From contig JANTUC010000014.1 of assembly GCA_026873275.1 (NCBI GenBank), positions 434,001-498,000 of the forward strand: 64,000 nt of DNA. The letters are read 5' to 3'. Both the position numbers and the translations under genes were made by a program. The notes beneath the pieces are model-generated. The model saw nothing but the letters and a program-made list of their open reading frames with translations. It was not told the DNA's origin and ran no database searches. This DNA is from Pseudopithomyces maydicus (taxonomy: Eukaryota > Ascomycota > Dothideomycetes > Pleosporales > Didymosphaeriaceae). This document shows, one piece after another, positions 62,378-64,000 of the stretch (the stretch's first letter is position 1; the number at the start of each line of letters is the position of its first letter).

Positions 62378-64000
62378 CAGTAGGGTGACAGATTAAAAAA
62401 GTAATACTTTTTTTAATAGTTTTTAAAAGCTTATAACTCTATCAAATAATTAGATAAAATTATGAAAAAATAATAGAAAAATAGAGAAAGTGTAGGAAAT
62501 TTTTTTAAAATTAGCGTTAGGCTGGCTTATGTGATCTTTTAAGGGGTAGATTTGGCAGTGATTTCAGGGTAGAAAAAAGTATAAAATATAATTAACTATA
62601 ATTTTTTTAGCGTATAAAATTTAGTTTTTTTAGTTTTATTTTATTACTAGTCCTATATGAATAAATATATTAAAAAAGCTTTTTATATTTATTAACTAAA
62701 TCTTTCACAATAATTAATTAAAAAAATTCAATTTTAACAAGATAAATTAAGTATTAAATTTATTTAATACTTAGTATAAGACCCCTTAGCCTCCTTTAAG
62801 TCTATATAACGTTAAGGTATAGATAATATATAATTATCTATTATTTCTTATAGTAGATTTTTCCACTCTTTAGAAATAACTCTTTTAAAAGCCTCTATAT
62901 CTTTATCCGTATTAATATTTGGTAAACGCTAATTATAACGTTTATTAACTTTGTGTTTTAAAACAGACCAAATATTTTCTATAGGATTTAAATTAGGACT
63001 ATAGGCTGGGTGAGTAAAAAGGCTTATTTTATTATATTTAAACTATGATAAAGCTTTTTTACTTTTATGAATTTTGGCGTTATCTTGTTAAAATTGCTAA
63101 CCTAATTAGATATTAGTATAAAATTTTTAAAAAAATTAATATATAATAATATATTAATTATATATTATTATATATTAAAAAAAGGGGTAAAATAAAAAGG
63201 TAATTCTTACCGCGTTTAATATACGGTTTAACTTCTTTTTTAAAACTTCGTCGATATAATGGCCAGTTTTAAAAAACCTTTTATTTAAAGAGTCTTTTAA
63301 AAAGACTAAATTCAACCTCCCCTATCCAAACAGTGCCCTAAACTTGTACAAAAATATCATGCCTTATATTTTAATTAGTAAGCAATATTATAAAAATCTA
63401 AAATATTTAGAAAATCCTATAATTTAAATAGAATTTTTTAAATATTTTAGTTTTTTAAGAAATCTATTTTACGTACCTCTATTAATATTTGAAACCAAAC
63501 CGTCCCCTAATTTATAATTTCTTTTTTTCTATAATACTTCTATTTAGATCTATGTCCCCTTTCTATTACTAACTTATTAGAAAAAATAATTCTATAAAAA
63601 TCTATATTTTTTATATTTTTTAATTGTTTTTTAGCGTGAGAAAAACGCTTTTTTTTTTAAATTTATCCAAATAAGCCTGTTTAAAAGAGGTATTATAAGA
63701 ATAACCCTCCTCTTTTAAAAACCTTTGTAACGTCCGTTTTAAAATATCCAAATTATTAATCGATAATAACTCATTATTTTGAACTTTTGGATTTTTTATA
63801 AAGTCTCAATTAATAATCCTTTTTTCTTTATTTTAAATGTTTTTTATTGGTCCAGTTTTTGTCTTATTTAAATTAAGACTTTTATTATTAAAATTTCTTT
63901 TTTTATCTTTAATTCGATAAATTGCGTTATAAACTGACGATTTAGGCTTTTTTGTAATATTTGAAATAGTATTAATAGAGATATTATTAATATATAATTC
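62378..64000 (-). mobile_element. Tc1/mariner-type DNA transposon, copy 2, cut by window end
   Basis: Begins CAGTAGGGTGACAGATTAAA after TA at 62376-62377 and stays colinear with 35230-36850, in the same orientation. The far terminal repeat lies beyond the window. This copy keeps the unmutated terminal C of the inverted repeat. Confidence 0.9.
62810..64000 (-). pseudogene. Second Tc1/mariner transposase, partial and RIP-damaged
   Basis: Matches the transposase at 35660-36905, including the N-P-I-E-N-I-W block near 62978 and the splice sites near 63472 (GTACGT donor on minus) and 63100 (GTTAG acceptor). The N-terminal end is missing because the window stops. Different codons are damaged than in copy 1, so the two copies mutated independently. 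Confidence 0.75.

Noticed and set aside
11055..64000. Centromere, telomere or mitochondrial DNA as the cause of the AT content
   Set aside because: No telomeric TTAGGG arrays or mitochondrial genes were seen, and retroelement coding motifs with RIP-type changes explain the composition.
1..64000. tRNA, rRNA or other structural RNA genes
   Set aside because: I saw no cloverleaf with internal A and B boxes and no rRNA-like block, though a scan by eye can miss single tRNAs.

Overview
This is nuclear DNA of a filamentous ascomycete, most likely a Dothideomycete of the Pleosporales type. The evidence is spliceosomal introns of about 46-55 bp with CTAAC or CTGAC branch sites, a fungal cell-wall CRH enzyme, a Zn2Cys6 regulator and a fungal O-methyltransferase. 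Long AT-rich blocks show transposon coding sequence saturated with C-to-T and G-to-A changes, as expected from repeat-induced point mutation (RIP). I cannot name the species from sequence alone.

Layout. Positions 1-11054 form a gene-rich, GC-balanced block. It holds the 3' end of a GH16/CRH cell-wall transglycosylase, a conserved acidic fungal protein, a long Ser/Pro-rich protein of unknown function, a 2.1 kb gene-poor gap, and a seven-exon Zn2Cys6 transcription factor whose stop codon sits at the edge of the AT-rich block. From 11055 to 64000 the sequence is extremely AT-rich and has almost no open frames, except for one GC-balanced island at about 24300-26100. That island carries an intact six-exon O-methyltransferase gene.

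The AT-rich part is a nest of dead transposons: (i) a Ty3/Gypsy chromovirus at 11204-19656 with 0.62 kb LTRs; (ii) a 1052 bp element of unknown class, present as two same-length copies in opposite orientation (16091-17142 and 21928-22979), each flanked by a 17 bp direct repeat, plus an older broken copy; (iii) a second Gypsy family in which a complete element (27972-34798, two 500 bp LTRs) is inserted into the gag of another copy of the same family, marked by the 5 bp duplication AGTAC; (iv) two Tc1/mariner DD34E elements (35230-37336 and 62378 to the window end); (v) a third Gypsy family present as a forward copy from 41463 and an inverted 5.57 kb partial copy (52626-58194); and (vi) Ty1/Copia gag-protease fragments in head-to-head inverted arrangement (58195-62375). 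Stretches at 37339-41462 and about 49400-52625 are degenerate former coding DNA that I cannot classify.

Functional reading. The transcription factor and the O-methyltransferase are typical members of secondary-metabolism clusters. They may be remnants of one cluster that transposons have split, but no backbone synthase is visible, so this is inference. All feature boundaries in the AT-rich part come from repeat-to-repeat comparison by eye. Where two copies gave equal lengths (500/500, 492/492, 1052/1052 bp) the ends are probably accurate to a few bases; other limits are approximate.
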